Shown here in pieces: positions 1-8,702 of a stretch of 64,000 bases of DNA. Source of the stretch: JALEFZ01 sp964564415. GTDB lineage: Bacteria > Bacteroidota > Bacteroidia > J057. The notes under the pieces are model-generated. The model was given only the letters and a program-made list of their open reading frames with translations. It made no database searches and had not been told where the DNA came from. The translations under genes were made by a program, and so were the position numbers. Numbering within the stretch: position 1 is the first letter of the stretch; every line of letters begins with the position of its first letter. The DNA is taken from contig CAZMAV010000001.1 in NCBI GenBank assembly GCA_964564415.1, positions 62,001 through 126,000 on the forward strand. Reading direction: 5' to 3'.

Positions 1-472
1 CAGCCTTGCCGGACTTGAGGACGCGGTGCATTTCGGACAGGCCTTTTTTGAGGTTCTCGAAGTTTCTCACTCCAAAACCGACCGTTATGGCATCTACGCT
101 ATTGTCTTCCAGCTGAATGGCTTCTGAATCTCCTTCCACCATGTCGATCAATTCGTGTAGCCCTTTTTTTCTGATTTTTCCCCTTCCTATCTCCAGCATG
201 CCCGGAGATAGGTCGATACCAATGATTCTCTCAGGTTTTAAGGCACGAGCCTCAATCGCAAAGTCGCCGGTCCCTGTCGCCATGTCTACCACTAGCTCAG
301 GCTGGTAAGGCCTGAGCAGGCGAATGGCCTTTTTCCTCCAAAGTACATCCATGCCAAAGGTCAAGGTATGGTTGAGGGTGTCATAGGCAGGAGCTATGTT
401 GTCAAACATCTCCTGGACCTCTCCCTTTTTGGAAGAATTATCTCTTTTGTATGGCCTGACGCTCTCGGACAA
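1..472 (-). CDS. menG: Demethylmenaquinone methyltransferase (MenG/UbiE), partial
   Basis: Read on the minus strand, this is the N-terminal part of the SAM-dependent methyltransferase that C-methylates demethylmenaquinone in the last step of menaquinone synthesis. The C-terminus lies beyond position 1. Visible family blocks are MFDNIAPAYDTLNHTL, the SAM-binding loop VVDMATGTGDFAIEA, then IIGIDLSPGMLEIG and ITVGFGVRNFENL, in the order expected for UbiE/MenG. The only in-frame ATG (position 409) would remove the conserved lead-in SERVRPYKRDNSSKKGEVQE. I therefore place the start at a TTG at 472, just after an in-frame stop. It is divergent from engB. The identity is clear; the start is uncertain. 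Confidence 0.88.
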   Translation of the reverse strand, partial: MSESVRPYKRDNSSKKGEVQEMFDNIAPAYDTLNHTLTFGMDVLWRKKAIRLLRPYQPELVVDMATGTGDFAIEARALKPERIIGIDLSPGMLEIGRGKIRKKGLHELIDMVEGDSEAIQLEDNSVDAITVGFGVRNFENLKKGLSEMHRVLKSGKA

Positions 473-616
473 ATCGCTAATATTTTAAATGACAAAAATG
501 ATATGTTTAATTCAACCCGCCGTGAAGTAAAAAGTTCTCCATTTTCATTCAAATTTAGCATTTTGCAGGTCAATCTTACCTTTACCCCCAGGCAGTTTTC
601 AGTACTAAGAGTGGTT

Positions 617-1216
617 ATGGATATAAAGCAAGCAACATTTGTCAAAAGTAGCCAGTCTGTCGGGCAGTTTCCCCCAGCCGACAGGCCGGAGTACGCCTTC
701 ACCGGGCGCTCCAATGTAGGGAAGTCTTCTCTTATCAATTATCTCTGCAACCGAAAGAACCTGGCTAAGACTTCTTCAACCCCCGGAAAAACCCAATTGG
801 TCAACCACTTTTTGATCGACGAATTTTGGTACTTAGTAGACCTGCCCGGATATGGGTACGCCAAAGTTTCAAAGAAGATCAAGTCCAAATTTGCGGGGAT
901 GATCGAAAATTACCTACTCAACCGTTCAAACCTGGTCAATGTCTTTGTCCTGATTGATTCTAAGATTCCCCCCCAAGAAATAGACCTTGACTTTATCGAC
1001 TACCTCGGCCAATTGGAGATCCCCTTTTCCATTGTCTTCACCAAGACTGACAAGGCCAAGCGCTCCGAATTCGATAAAAACCAGGAAGCCTTTAAGGCTG
1101 GAATGTACGAGACATGGGAAGAGCTACCCCCTATGTTTTACACCTCATCCTCAAAGAAAAAAGGAAAGGAAGAACTCCTGGACTACATCGCCCAGTGTAA
1201 TTCCATATTTCGATAA
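617..1216 (+). CDS. engB: Ribosome biogenesis GTPase EngB/YsxC
   Basis: A 199-residue TRAFAC-class GTPase of the EngB/YsxC/YihA family, which acts in assembly of the large ribosomal subunit. G1 is GRSNVGKSS, G3 is DLPGYGYAKVSKK, G4 is TKTDK and G5 is TSSSKKKG. The length is normal for the family. The frame stays open upstream to 368, but the methionine at 617 (MDIKQATFVKSSQS) matches where family members start. The upstream extension overlaps the divergent menG gene and looks non-coding. The 145 bases between menG and engB should hold the promoters for both. Confidence 0.95.
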   Translation: MDIKQATFVKSSQSVGQFPPADRPEYAFTGRSNVGKSSLINYLCNRKNLAKTSSTPGKTQLVNHFLIDEFWYLVDLPGYGYAKVSKKIKSKFAGMIENYLLNRSNLVNVFVLIDSKIPPQEIDLDFIDYLGQLEIPFSIVFTKTDKAKRSEFDKNQEAFKAGMYETWEELPPMFYTSSSKKKGKEELLDYIAQCNSIFR

Positions 1217-1226
1217 GGGTCCATCA

Positions 1227-1255
1227 GAAAAGGGCTACCCCTAGGGAGCAGCCCT
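1227..1255 (-). terminator. Probable terminator of the BNR-repeat gene
   Basis: AGGGCT (1231-1236) pairs with AGCCCT (1250-1255). On the minus strand the hairpin is followed by a short TTTTC run. It sits just past the stop at 1286 and between converging genes, so it may also stop engB transcripts. The U tract is short. Confidence 0.45.
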
Positions 1256-1285
1256 CCTTGATAAATCTCTTTTTCAGTACCTATA

Positions 1286-4200
1286 TCATTGTTCCGGCCA
1301 TCCCGGCAATCTCCCCGGTGTGTAAGGAGCTCCTAATTGATCCAATTGATCCTCCATGGCGCTGACAGCTTCCGAGATCGCCTTTATTTCCTCGTACACA
1401 GGTTTGAATTCCTCAGATGCGATTTCATAGGCATCCTTAAAGGTCTGTGTCGGCTCCGAAGTGGAACTGTAAAGGCCATATTGAATGGTATTTACCCGGT
1501 CAGAAATGGAGGGCGGAGTTTCGAAATACCGACGTGCCAGACTGGCATCTCCTTCGAGTTTGATCTTTACCTCTGTCAGCCTTTTTTGAAGCGCCCGGGC
1601 CTTTTCCAGCATGCTAATCTGTGCATCTGGCGTTGCAGCTACAGCAGCCTTGATGGCATTGATCTTGTTGCCCAGTTCGTCGTGCATTTCCGAAGCCCCA
1701 GCCACGGCTCGGGAGAGTTCGTCCACCTTACGCTGAAATTTCACCAGGGCCTCGATATTTTTGGCAGGAAGGCTAGAATTTTTCAGGGCTTTGACCTTAA
1801 ATTCCTTGGGTCTGACAAGTTCGGTATAGGTCCCATCTACCACCTTGCCCATAGATAGGGTATAGGTCCCGGGTCCGGCCCGATGACCTCCCCTGCCGGA
1901 CCAGTCTGAAGCTCCAGATTTGGGTCTGCCCGAAGGATAGGAAAAGTCCCATGTGCTGCGATGAAGACCCTTGGAAGCCTGGCTTTTCATTCTTTTGACT
2001 ATCTTTCCTTTGCTGTCCTTGATGGTAAATAGAAGATAGGGCTTGAGTTCATTGTCTTCCATTCTTAATTGCTCAGGACTGGGATATACAGGGGCCTTGC
2101 CCTCTTCTATCAATTTTTTCTCCTTCTCTTTTCGCTCGGACTCGACCGTAGTTAAAGATTCTTTAAGGTAGTAGGTAAAAGTGGCTCCTACCTCGGGGTT
2201 AGGAGTGGTAAAGTAAGAAGCTCCCTGAGAGCCCTTTCCCCGGCCACCAATGGGACGGGATTCCACGTACCACCAGGCATCCTTGATGGGCAGGAGGGCA
2301 GCTTCACTTTGTAGAAGTTCCTCATTGATGCTACGCAGCGGCGAATAGTCATCCAAAACAAAGAAGCCCCTCCCAAAAGAAGCCAGAACAAGGTCGTTTT
2401 CCCTTCTTTGAATGGCAATGTCTCTGATGGCGATGGTGGGAAGTCCTGCTTTCATCTGAACCCAACTTTTGCCCATGTCTTGGCTGAGGAACAAACCAAA
2501 CTCAGTACCTACAAAAAGCAGGTTAGGATCGACATGGTCTTCGGCAATGGCATAAACAGAGCCTCTTTCAGGGAGATTGGCGGCAATGGAAGTCCAGGTC
2601 TTTCCCTTGTCGTTGGAAATGTAGAGGTAGGGCTTGAAATCACCGCTTTTGTGGTTGTTAAATGCAGCATAGACCCTTCCTTCATCGTGCCGGGAGGCCA
2701 GAACCATGTTGACATAGGTCAATTCGGGAACTCCTTTGACCGATGAAATTTTCCTCCAGTTTTCTCCTCCATCTTGACTTACCTGAATGAGCCCGTCGTC
2801 GGTGCCGACATAGAGCAAACCTTCTTGTAGAGGAGACTCATCCATAGCCACAATGTTACCATAGATGGAAGTAGAAGAGTTTTTGGCTACAGCGTCCATG
2901 CTCCAGACTTTTCCCTGAACCTTTAGTTTGTTTCGGTCCAACTGCCGGGTAAGGTCACCACTGATGACTTCCCAGGTATTCCCCCTGTCATCGGAACGAA
3001 ATACTTTATTGGCAGCAAAATAAATGCGTGAAGCCTTGTGAGGGCTTACCAAAAGAGGGGCATCCCAATTGAAGCGATAAGCGGCTTCTCCCTTTCTCTC
3101 CATGGGCTTGATGCTAATTCGCTCTCCAGACTGCTTGTCGTAGCGGACCAGGCCTCCGTACTGGGATTGAGCATAGACAATGTTGGGATTTTCGGGATCG
3201 ATGGCTGATTCAAATCCGTCTCCACCGTTGGTGATGAACCAGTCGCTATTGACGATACCTGAGGCGGAGGTGGTACGGGAGGGTCCTCCAATGGAATTGT
3301 TGTCCTGGGTACCTCCGTAGATGTTATAGAAAGGCAGGTCGTTGTCCACACTTACCTTGTAAAACTGAGTAATGGGAAGGTTTGACTTGTAGTGCCAGTT
3401 TTCGGCGCCGTCCCAGCTTTCGTAGATCCCTCCATCACAGCCCATGAGGAGGTGGCGGGTATCGTTGGGGTTTACCCAGAGGGCATGGTTATCGACGTGC
3501 TTGTCCTTTTCTCCCAGGCGCTTGATGGTCTTACCTCCATCTTCGGTGACCATGGCAAAGGTATTCATGATAAATACCTTATCTACATCCATGGGATCGC
3601 AGAAAATCTCTTGATAGTAGAGGCCGATGGTGGAGTAGGAAGACTGTTTCTCCCAGGTAGCTCCCCGGTTAGAACTTTTATAAAACCCTCCTTTCCCATC
3701 GGATGCTTCTACGATGGCATAGAGTACATCGGGATTGGCAGGGGAAATGTCCATGCCAATTCTGCCCAAGTCACCGCTGGGCAATCCCCGCTGACTTTTG
3801 TTCCAGGTCTTTCCTCCATCAGTGGACTTATAGATGGCAGATTCTGGTCCTCCCCCGATGTAGGTCCATACTTTCCGGGCCCTTTGCCAGGCTACGGCAT
3901 AGAGGACATCGGGGTTACGGGGATCCATGTGTACCTCGCTGATACCGGTTTTATCTGAGATTTCCAGAATAGGATCCCAATTTTCACCTCCATCGGTACT
4001 TTTATATAGACCTCTTTCCCCTCCTGTGCTCCAGAGGGGGCCTTGGACAGCTACATAAATCACATCTGAATTTCGGGGATCAACCAGGATGTTTCCGATG
4101 TGCTCAGAGGCTTTCAGGCCCATGTTTTTCCAGGACCTTCCTCCATCTTCTGATTTGTAGACCCCATCTCCATAGCCGACTGAGCGCTGGCCATTATTCT

Positions 4201-4528
4201 CTCCCGTTCCCACCCATACCACATAGGGATTGTTGGGATCCAATGTAACACAGGCAGTCGAATAGGAACTTTCTCCATCAAAAATTGGCTCGAAGGTCGT
4301 TCCGTGGTTGTTGGTTTTCCACATTCCTCCTGAGGCGACGGCCACATAGTACTCGCTGGTATTCTGAGGATTGACGGCAAGGTCGATTACCCTCCCGGAA
4401 GTAAGTGCGGGTCCCACCTCTCTGAATTTAAAAGCTGATAACAGCGCAGCATTGATCTTCTCTTTTTCCTGTGCCCCAAGTGAGAGCATCATGAGGGACA
4501 TTAAAAGGCTAAGCATTATTTTTCTCAT
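1286..4528 (-). CDS. Secreted BNR/sortilin-like beta-propeller protein
   Basis: A protein of 1080 residues with a Sec signal peptide (MRKIMLSLLMSLMMLSLGAQ). Many Asp-box/BNR loops of the form SxDxGxxW follow: SEDGGRSW, STDGGENW, STDGGKTW, SSNRGATW, SDDRGNTW, SQDGGENW, SNDKGKTW and SQDMGKSW. These predict one or two beta-propellers of the VPS10/sialidase-like superfamily, as in the large proteins of Bacteroidota often labelled glycosyl hydrolase or WD40/YVTN/BNR repeat protein. The last third holds a beta domain and then a charged, probably helical tail. The frame is open upstream to 4672, but the start at 4528 gives the signal peptide. No catalytic residues can be assigned; substrate and activity are unknown. 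Confidence 0.85.
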   Translation of the reverse strand: MRKIMLSLLMSLMMLSLGAQEKEKINAALLSAFKFREVGPALTSGRVIDLAVNPQNTSEYYVAVASGGMWKTNNHGTTFEPIFDGESSYSTACVTLDPNNPYVVWVGTGENNGQRSVGYGDGVYKSEDGGRSWKNMGLKASEHIGNILVDPRNSDVIYVAVQGPLWSTGGERGLYKSTDGGENWDPILEISDKTGISEVHMDPRNPDVLYAVAWQRARKVWTYIGGGPESAIYKSTDGGKTWNKSQRGLPSGDLGRIGMDISPANPDVLYAIVEASDGKGGFYKSSNRGATWEKQSSYSTIGLYYQEIFCDPMDVDKVFIMNTFAMVTEDGGKTIKRLGEKDKHVDNHALWVNPNDTRHLLMGCDGGIYESWDGAENWHYKSNLPITQFYKVSVDNDLPFYNIYGGTQDNNSIGGPSRTTSASGIVNSDWFITNGGDGFESAIDPENPNIVYAQSQYGGLVRYDKQSGERISIKPMERKGEAAYRFNWDAPLLVSPHKASRIYFAANKVFRSDDRGNTWEVISGDLTRQLDRNKLKVQGKVWSMDAVAKNSSTSIYGNIVAMDESPLQEGLLYVGTDDGLIQVSQDGGENWRKISSVKGVPELTYVNMVLASRHDEGRVYAAFNNHKSGDFKPYLYISNDKGKTWTSIAANLPERGSVYAIAEDHVDPNLLFVGTEFGLFLSQDMGKSWVQMKAGLPTIAIRDIAIQRRENDLVLASFGRGFFVLDDYSPLRSINEELLQSEAALLPIKDAWWYVESRPIGGRGKGSQGASYFTTPNPEVGATFTYYLKESLTTVESERKEKEKKLIEEGKAPVYPSPEQLRMEDNELKPYLLFTIKDSKGKIVKRMKSQASKGLHRSTWDFSYPSGRPKSGASDWSGRGGHRAGPGTYTLSMGKVVDGTYTELVRPKEFKVKALKNSSLPAKNIEALVKFQRKVDELSRAVAGASEMHDELGNKINAIKAAVAATPDAQISMLEKARALQKRLTEVKIKLEGDASLARRYFETPPSISDRVNTIQYGLYSSTSEPTQTFKDAYEIASEEFKPVYEEIKAISEAVSAMEDQLDQLGAPYTPGRLPGWPEQ

Positions 4529-4756
4529 AGTAGCAGTTGGTATAGATATAAGAAGAAGCAAATACATCCAATTTAAGCAAAAATCTGGAGCCAGACAGCT
4601 ATTTCGGCAGGTCAGAGGATATTTTGGTCGAGCTTTCCCGGTCATACAGCGAAGGAGGGCCAAAAATCCCAACCTTGGGACTGTTTATGAGTATACTATC
4701 CAAAGAGATTAGCAAAACAAGAACTTCTTTTCATAATAAAGCTTTAGGACGTGTGT

Positions 4757-4786
4757 ACCACCCTGCGACGGGGTGGTATTTTTTTT
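4757..4786 (+). terminator. Orphan intrinsic terminator upstream of suf
   Basis: ACCACCC (4757-4763) pairs perfectly with GGGTGGT (4771-4777) around a 7-base loop, followed by A and eight T. It points along the plus strand, where no gene precedes it: the next gene to the left is on the minus strand and starts at 4528. It lies just upstream of the predicted suf promoter. It may insulate suf or end a small RNA encoded between 4530 and 4756. The remaining 4529-4756 holds no gene that I recognise. Confidence 0.7.
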
Positions 4787-4794
4787 CTACCTAA

Positions 4795-4825
4795 TTTTAG
4801 GTACTCGATAATTCTATTATATTTG
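4795..4825 (+). promoter_or_regulatory. Predicted sufBCDS promoter
   Basis: TATATTTG at 4818-4825 matches the -7 consensus TAnnTTTG of Bacteroidota. A weak -33 element (TTTTAG, 4795-4800) lies about 18-20 bases upstream. This would give a leader of about 125 bases before sufB. I see no clear IscR- or Fur-type operator. Confidence 0.5.
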
Positions 4826-4955
4826 CAGGTAACTCAGAACAGGGATAACATTTTACCCCTTTTGGGTGTCACTTAAATGTGAATGCTGTGAAACATATAG
4901 CATCAATTTTTGTTTTACAGATTAGAATAAGTCTAAATAAATATAACAAGCCACT

Positions 4956-6437
4956 ATGGCCGAAAACCAAATAACTCCTATCGAAGAACTGAGCCCTGAT
5001 GAGCAGATCATACAGGAGTTCACTGAGAAGAAGTACGAGCACGGCTGGAGCACCGAAATAGAGACTGATAAGGCTCCGAAGGGCCTTAATGAGGATATAA
5101 TTCGCCTGATTTCATCCAAGAAAAACGAACCCGAATGGATGCTGGAGTTTCGACTTCGCGCCTTCGAGATTTGGAAGAAAATGAAAGAGCCCAATTGGGC
5201 CCATGTCGATTATCCTCCCATTGATTTCCAAAATATTCATTATTACGCTGCTCCCAAGAAAAAGCCCCAGTACGAAAGCCTCGATGAAGTAGACCCCGAG
5301 CTACTGAGAACCTTTGAAAAATTGGGGATTCCCCTGCAAGAGCAAAAAATGCTGACAGGTGTGGCGGTAGATGCCGTCATAGATTCCGTTTCCGTCAAAA
5401 CTACCTACAAGGAAAAGCTTGGCGAACTCGGCATTGCTTTTATGTCCTTTTCTGAAGCCCTTCAGGAGCATCCTGAACTGATTAGAAAGCACATGGGCAA
5501 GGTCATTCCTCCATCTGACAATTACTTTGCAGCGCTCAACTCTGCAGTATTTACTGATGGTTCTTTCGTCTACATTCCCAAAGGTGTTCGCTGCCCTATG
5601 GAACTGTCCACCTATTTCAGAATTAATGAAATGGATACCGGGCAGTTTGAGCGTACCCTCATCGTAGCGGAAGAAGGAAGTTATGTTTCCTACCTTGAGG
5701 GTTGTACTGCCCCAATGAGGGATGAAAACCAGCTTCATGCTGCTGTGGTGGAATTGATCGCTGACACCGACGCTGAAATCAAATATTCCACCGTCCAAAA
5801 CTGGTATCCCGGAGACTTTAAAACCGGAAAAGGAGGTATTTACAACTTCGTAACCAAGCGAGGCATTTGTAAGGGAGACCGTGCTAAGATTAGCTGGACC
5901 CAGGTAGAGACAGGATCTGCCATTACCTGGAAATACCCCTCCGTCATCCTGAAGGGAAATAAATCTGAGGGAGAGTTTTACTCCGTCGCCGTAACCAACG
6001 GAAGGCAGCAGGCCGACACAGGTACCAAGATGGTTCACATGGGCAAGGATACCAAGTCTTTGATTGTATCAAAGGGAATATCTGCCGGGACCTCTAACAA
6101 CAGCTATCGTGGATTGGTGAAAGTAATGAAAGGCGCTGAAAACGCCCGTAATTTCTCCCAGTGCGACTCCCTCCTCATTGGAGACGCCTGTGGCGCCCAT
6201 ACCTTCCCCTACATTGAGGTAGGTAATCCTTCAAGCATGGTGGAGCACGAAGCTACCACCTCCAAGATCGGCGAGGATCAAATCTTTTACTGCCAACAGA
6301 GAGGATTAGATGAGGAAAAGGCCGTTTCTATGATTGTCAATGGGTATGCCCGCGAGGTGCTCAACCAACTGCCGATGGAATTTGCAGTAGAGGCTCAAAA
6401 ATTGCTCTCCATTTCCCTAGAAGGGAGTGTGGGGTAA
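4956..6437 (+). CDS. sufB: Fe-S cluster assembly scaffold SufB
   Basis: A 493-residue SufB, the scaffold subunit of the SufBCD complex that builds Fe-S clusters in the cytoplasm. Typical blocks are FVYIPKGVRCPMELSTYFRI, YLEGCTAPMRDENQLHAAVV, NFVTKRGICKGDRAKISWTQ, and near the end QCDSLLIGDACGAHTFPYIE, which carries the conserved cysteine region. Length and start agree with the family. It is the first gene of the operon; sufC follows after 143 bases that contain a perfect hairpin. Confidence 0.97.
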   Translation: MAENQITPIEELSPDEQIIQEFTEKKYEHGWSTEIETDKAPKGLNEDIIRLISSKKNEPEWMLEFRLRAFEIWKKMKEPNWAHVDYPPIDFQNIHYYAAPKKKPQYESLDEVDPELLRTFEKLGIPLQEQKMLTGVAVDAVIDSVSVKTTYKEKLGELGIAFMSFSEALQEHPELIRKHMGKVIPPSDNYFAALNSAVFTDGSFVYIPKGVRCPMELSTYFRINEMDTGQFERTLIVAEEGSYVSYLEGCTAPMRDENQLHAAVVELIADTDAEIKYSTVQNWYPGDFKTGKGGIYNFVTKRGICKGDRAKISWTQVETGSAITWKYPSVILKGNKSEGEFYSVAVTNGRQQADTGTKMVHMGKDTKSLIVSKGISAGTSNNSYRGLVKVMKGAENARNFSQCDSLLIGDACGAHTFPYIEVGNPSSMVEHEATTSKIGEDQIFYCQQRGLDEEKAVSMIVNGYAREVLNQLPMEFAVEAQKLLSISLEGSVG

Positions 6438-6466
6438 TGTGAGGAGCCTTTAACACATGATATCAT

Positions 6467-6500
6467 TTAAAATGTGGACGAGAGATCGTCCACATTTTAA
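6467..6500 (+). other. Perfect 15-bp hairpin between sufB and sufC
   Basis: TTAAAATGTGGACGA (6467-6481) is the exact reverse complement of 6486-6500, with a GAGA (GNRA-type) tetraloop between. With A-rich left and T-rich right ends it resembles a bidirectional intrinsic terminator. In the middle of an operon it could attenuate sufCDS relative to sufB, or protect the sufB mRNA 3' end. A TATTCTTTG stretch downstream (6521-6530 area) is one base off a -7 box and might be a weak internal promoter. Confidence 0.75.
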
Positions 6501-6580
6501 GTAGACAAGCACGTTTAATACGGTATTCTTTGTTCCAAACCCAGGCATCATTCAAAAACAACGCGTCAACATCACTTTTC

Positions 6581-7333
6581 ATGCTAACGATCAACAATCT
6601 ACACGCCAACATGGAAGATAAGCCCATTCTTAAAGGGCTATACCTAAACATAAATCCCGGAGAGGTCCATGCCATTATGGGTCCCAATGGTTCCGGTAAA
6701 TCTACCCTGGCCTCTGTCCTGGCAGGTAGGGAAGAATTTGAAGTTAAGGAAGGGGAAGTCCTCTTTCAGGGCAAGGACCTTCTGGACATGGAGCCCGACG
6801 AAAGGGCTGGAGAGGGAATATTTCTGGCGTTTCAGTATCCAGTAGAAATTCCCGGTGTATCCATGACCAACTTTCTAAGGACCTCTGTCAACTCTGTCAG
6901 AGAATATAGAGGAGAGGAGCTCCTTTCTGCTGGGCAGTTTCTCAAAGTCATGAAGGAAAAGCAGGCCATTGTTGAACTGGACAGCACCTTGACCAAACGT
7001 TCGGTAAATGAGGGCTTTTCGGGGGGTGAGAAGAAGCGCAATGAAATCTTCCAAATGGCTATGCTTGATCCTAAGTTGGCGATCTTGGACGAGACTGACT
7101 CCGGACTTGATATTGACGCCCTTCGCATTGTAGCTGGCGCTGTCAACAAACTCCGCAGTCCTGAGCGGTCGTTCCTGGTGATTACTCACTATCAGAGACT
7201 CCTGGACCATATTGTCCCAGATTTCGTTCATGTCCTTTATCAAGGCAGGATCGTCAAGTCAGGCGGCAAAGAATTGGCCCTAGAACTAGAAGAGAAAGGA
7301 TACGACTGGCTGAAAGAAGGTGCTTCAGCCTGA
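6581..7333 (+). CDS. sufC: Fe-S cluster assembly ATPase SufC
   Basis: A 250-residue ABC-type ATPase that binds SufB and SufD and drives cluster assembly; it is soluble, not a transporter. Walker A is GPNGSGKST, the signature is FSGGEKKRNEI, and Walker B is LAILDETDSGLDIDAL, followed by the switch histidine in VITHYQRLL. The frame is open upstream to 6530, but the methionine at 6581 (MLTINNLHAN) is the family start. It sits 143 bases after sufB and 45 bases before sufD. Confidence 0.97.
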   Translation: MLTINNLHANMEDKPILKGLYLNINPGEVHAIMGPNGSGKSTLASVLAGREEFEVKEGEVLFQGKDLLDMEPDERAGEGIFLAFQYPVEIPGVSMTNFLRTSVNSVREYRGEELLSAGQFLKVMKEKQAIVELDSTLTKRSVNEGFSGGEKKRNEIFQMAMLDPKLAILDETDSGLDIDALRIVAGAVNKLRSPERSFLVITHYQRLLDHIVPDFVHVLYQGRIVKSGGKELALELEEKGYDWLKEGASA

Positions 7334-7378
7334 TCATCAGCGATTAGCTTTTCATTTCACATTCACCAGTAATTTAAT

Positions 7379-8671
7379 ATGTCAGACGCGACTTCACATA
7401 CATCCAAGGAGACCCTGATCGCAGGTTTCCGGCAACAACTCAACGGAAAAGCCCTGGTTCTCGCTGTCCGGCAGGAAGCTCTGGAAGCCCTAGAAAAATT
7501 GGATATTCCTACCCGTAGGTGGGAGGACTGGAAGTATACCAGCCTTGAATCACTGGAAAATCGCTCCTTTGTCAAGGCCCCCGATGCCCAAATTGAGGAC
7601 ATCACTCCCTTTCTGATTTCCGATCTGGAGGCAGATGTCCTTGTATTTGTCAATGGAAGATACCAGAAAGAACTATCCAGGATTCATCACAATGAAGGCA
7701 GCCTGGAAGTCATTCCCTTTCACCAACTGAAAGACGATAGCCTGAAAGTCTTCGAGCAGCATTTTGGCAAATTGATAAAGGCGGAAACCGACATTTTTTC
7801 AGCCTTAAACACCGCCTACGCCGATCAGGGTGTCATGGTACGGGTGCCCAAGGGGAAAATTGCAGAGAAGCCAGTTCATTTTCTTCATTTTAGTACTCCA
7901 CAGGGCAAAAATATTGGACTTCAGCACCGCAACCTTTTCGTTGTAGAGGCCAATTCGGCAGGGACAATTTTGGAGTCATTTCACAGCCTTGGCGAAGGCA
8001 ATAGCTTTCGCAATAACGTCAACGAGGTATCAGTAGGTGCCAATGCCCAATTGGAGTACATCAAACTCCAACTGGAGAGCGATACTTCTATTCAGATTGA
8101 TCGTACAGAGGTCCATCAGGAGAGAGACAGCAAAGCATCTGTCTTTACCATCACCATGAGTGGGGAGTTGGTTCGAAACAACCTGATTTTCCGCCTCAAT
8201 GATGAAAATACCGAAACCCACCTGATTGGCACCTACCTGCTTTCAGGTACCCAGCATGTCGATAATTTCACCCAGGTCAACCATCAGATGCCCAATTGCT
8301 TTTCCAACGAGCTCTACAAGGGTATCCTGGATGAAAAAGCTACGGGAGCCTTCACGGGTAGGATCAATGTCTTTCGAGACGCACAAAAAACCAATGCCTA
8401 TCAGTCGAACAGGAACATTCTTCTGTCCAAAAACGCCAACATTTATACCAAACCTCAGTTAGAAATTTACGCCGACGATGTGAAGTGTTCTCACGGAGCT
8501 ACCACAGGTCAGTTGGACAAGGAAGCTATGTTTTACCTCATGGCCAGGGGAATTCCAGAGTACAAAGCCAAGCGTTTGATGGTACAGGCCTTTACGCTCG
8601 AAGTGATAGGGCACATTTCCCTGGAACCTGTAAGGGACTTCCTGGAGAAGTTGGTCAGCCAGCGGTACTAA
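7379..8671 (+). CDS. sufD: Fe-S cluster assembly protein SufD
   Basis: A 430-residue SufD, a SufB paralogue with a right-handed beta-helix core that partners SufB and SufC. The conserved C-terminal block is visible: NAYQSNRNILLSKNANIYTK, then LEIYADDVKCSHGATTGQLD and a short helical end. The N-terminal helical part includes TRRWEDWKYTSLESL, typical of SufD. The 31-base gap to sufS and shared orientation support one transcript. Confidence 0.95.
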   Translation: MSDATSHTSKETLIAGFRQQLNGKALVLAVRQEALEALEKLDIPTRRWEDWKYTSLESLENRSFVKAPDAQIEDITPFLISDLEADVLVFVNGRYQKELSRIHHNEGSLEVIPFHQLKDDSLKVFEQHFGKLIKAETDIFSALNTAYADQGVMVRVPKGKIAEKPVHFLHFSTPQGKNIGLQHRNLFVVEANSAGTILESFHSLGEGNSFRNNVNEVSVGANAQLEYIKLQLESDTSIQIDRTEVHQERDSKASVFTITMSGELVRNNLIFRLNDENTETHLIGTYLLSGTQHVDNFTQVNHQMPNCFSNELYKGILDEKATGAFTGRINVFRDAQKTNAYQSNRNILLSKNANIYTKPQLEIYADDVKCSHGATTGQLDKEAMFYLMARGIPEYKAKRLMVQAFTLEVIGHISLEPVRDFLEKLVSQRY

Positions 8672-8702
8672 TATTTGTTTCCGCGGCTTTTATCAGAATT
8701 AT

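Noticed and set aside
5301..6038. A 245-codon minus-strand frame
   Set aside because: Antisense to sufB, whose identity is certain.
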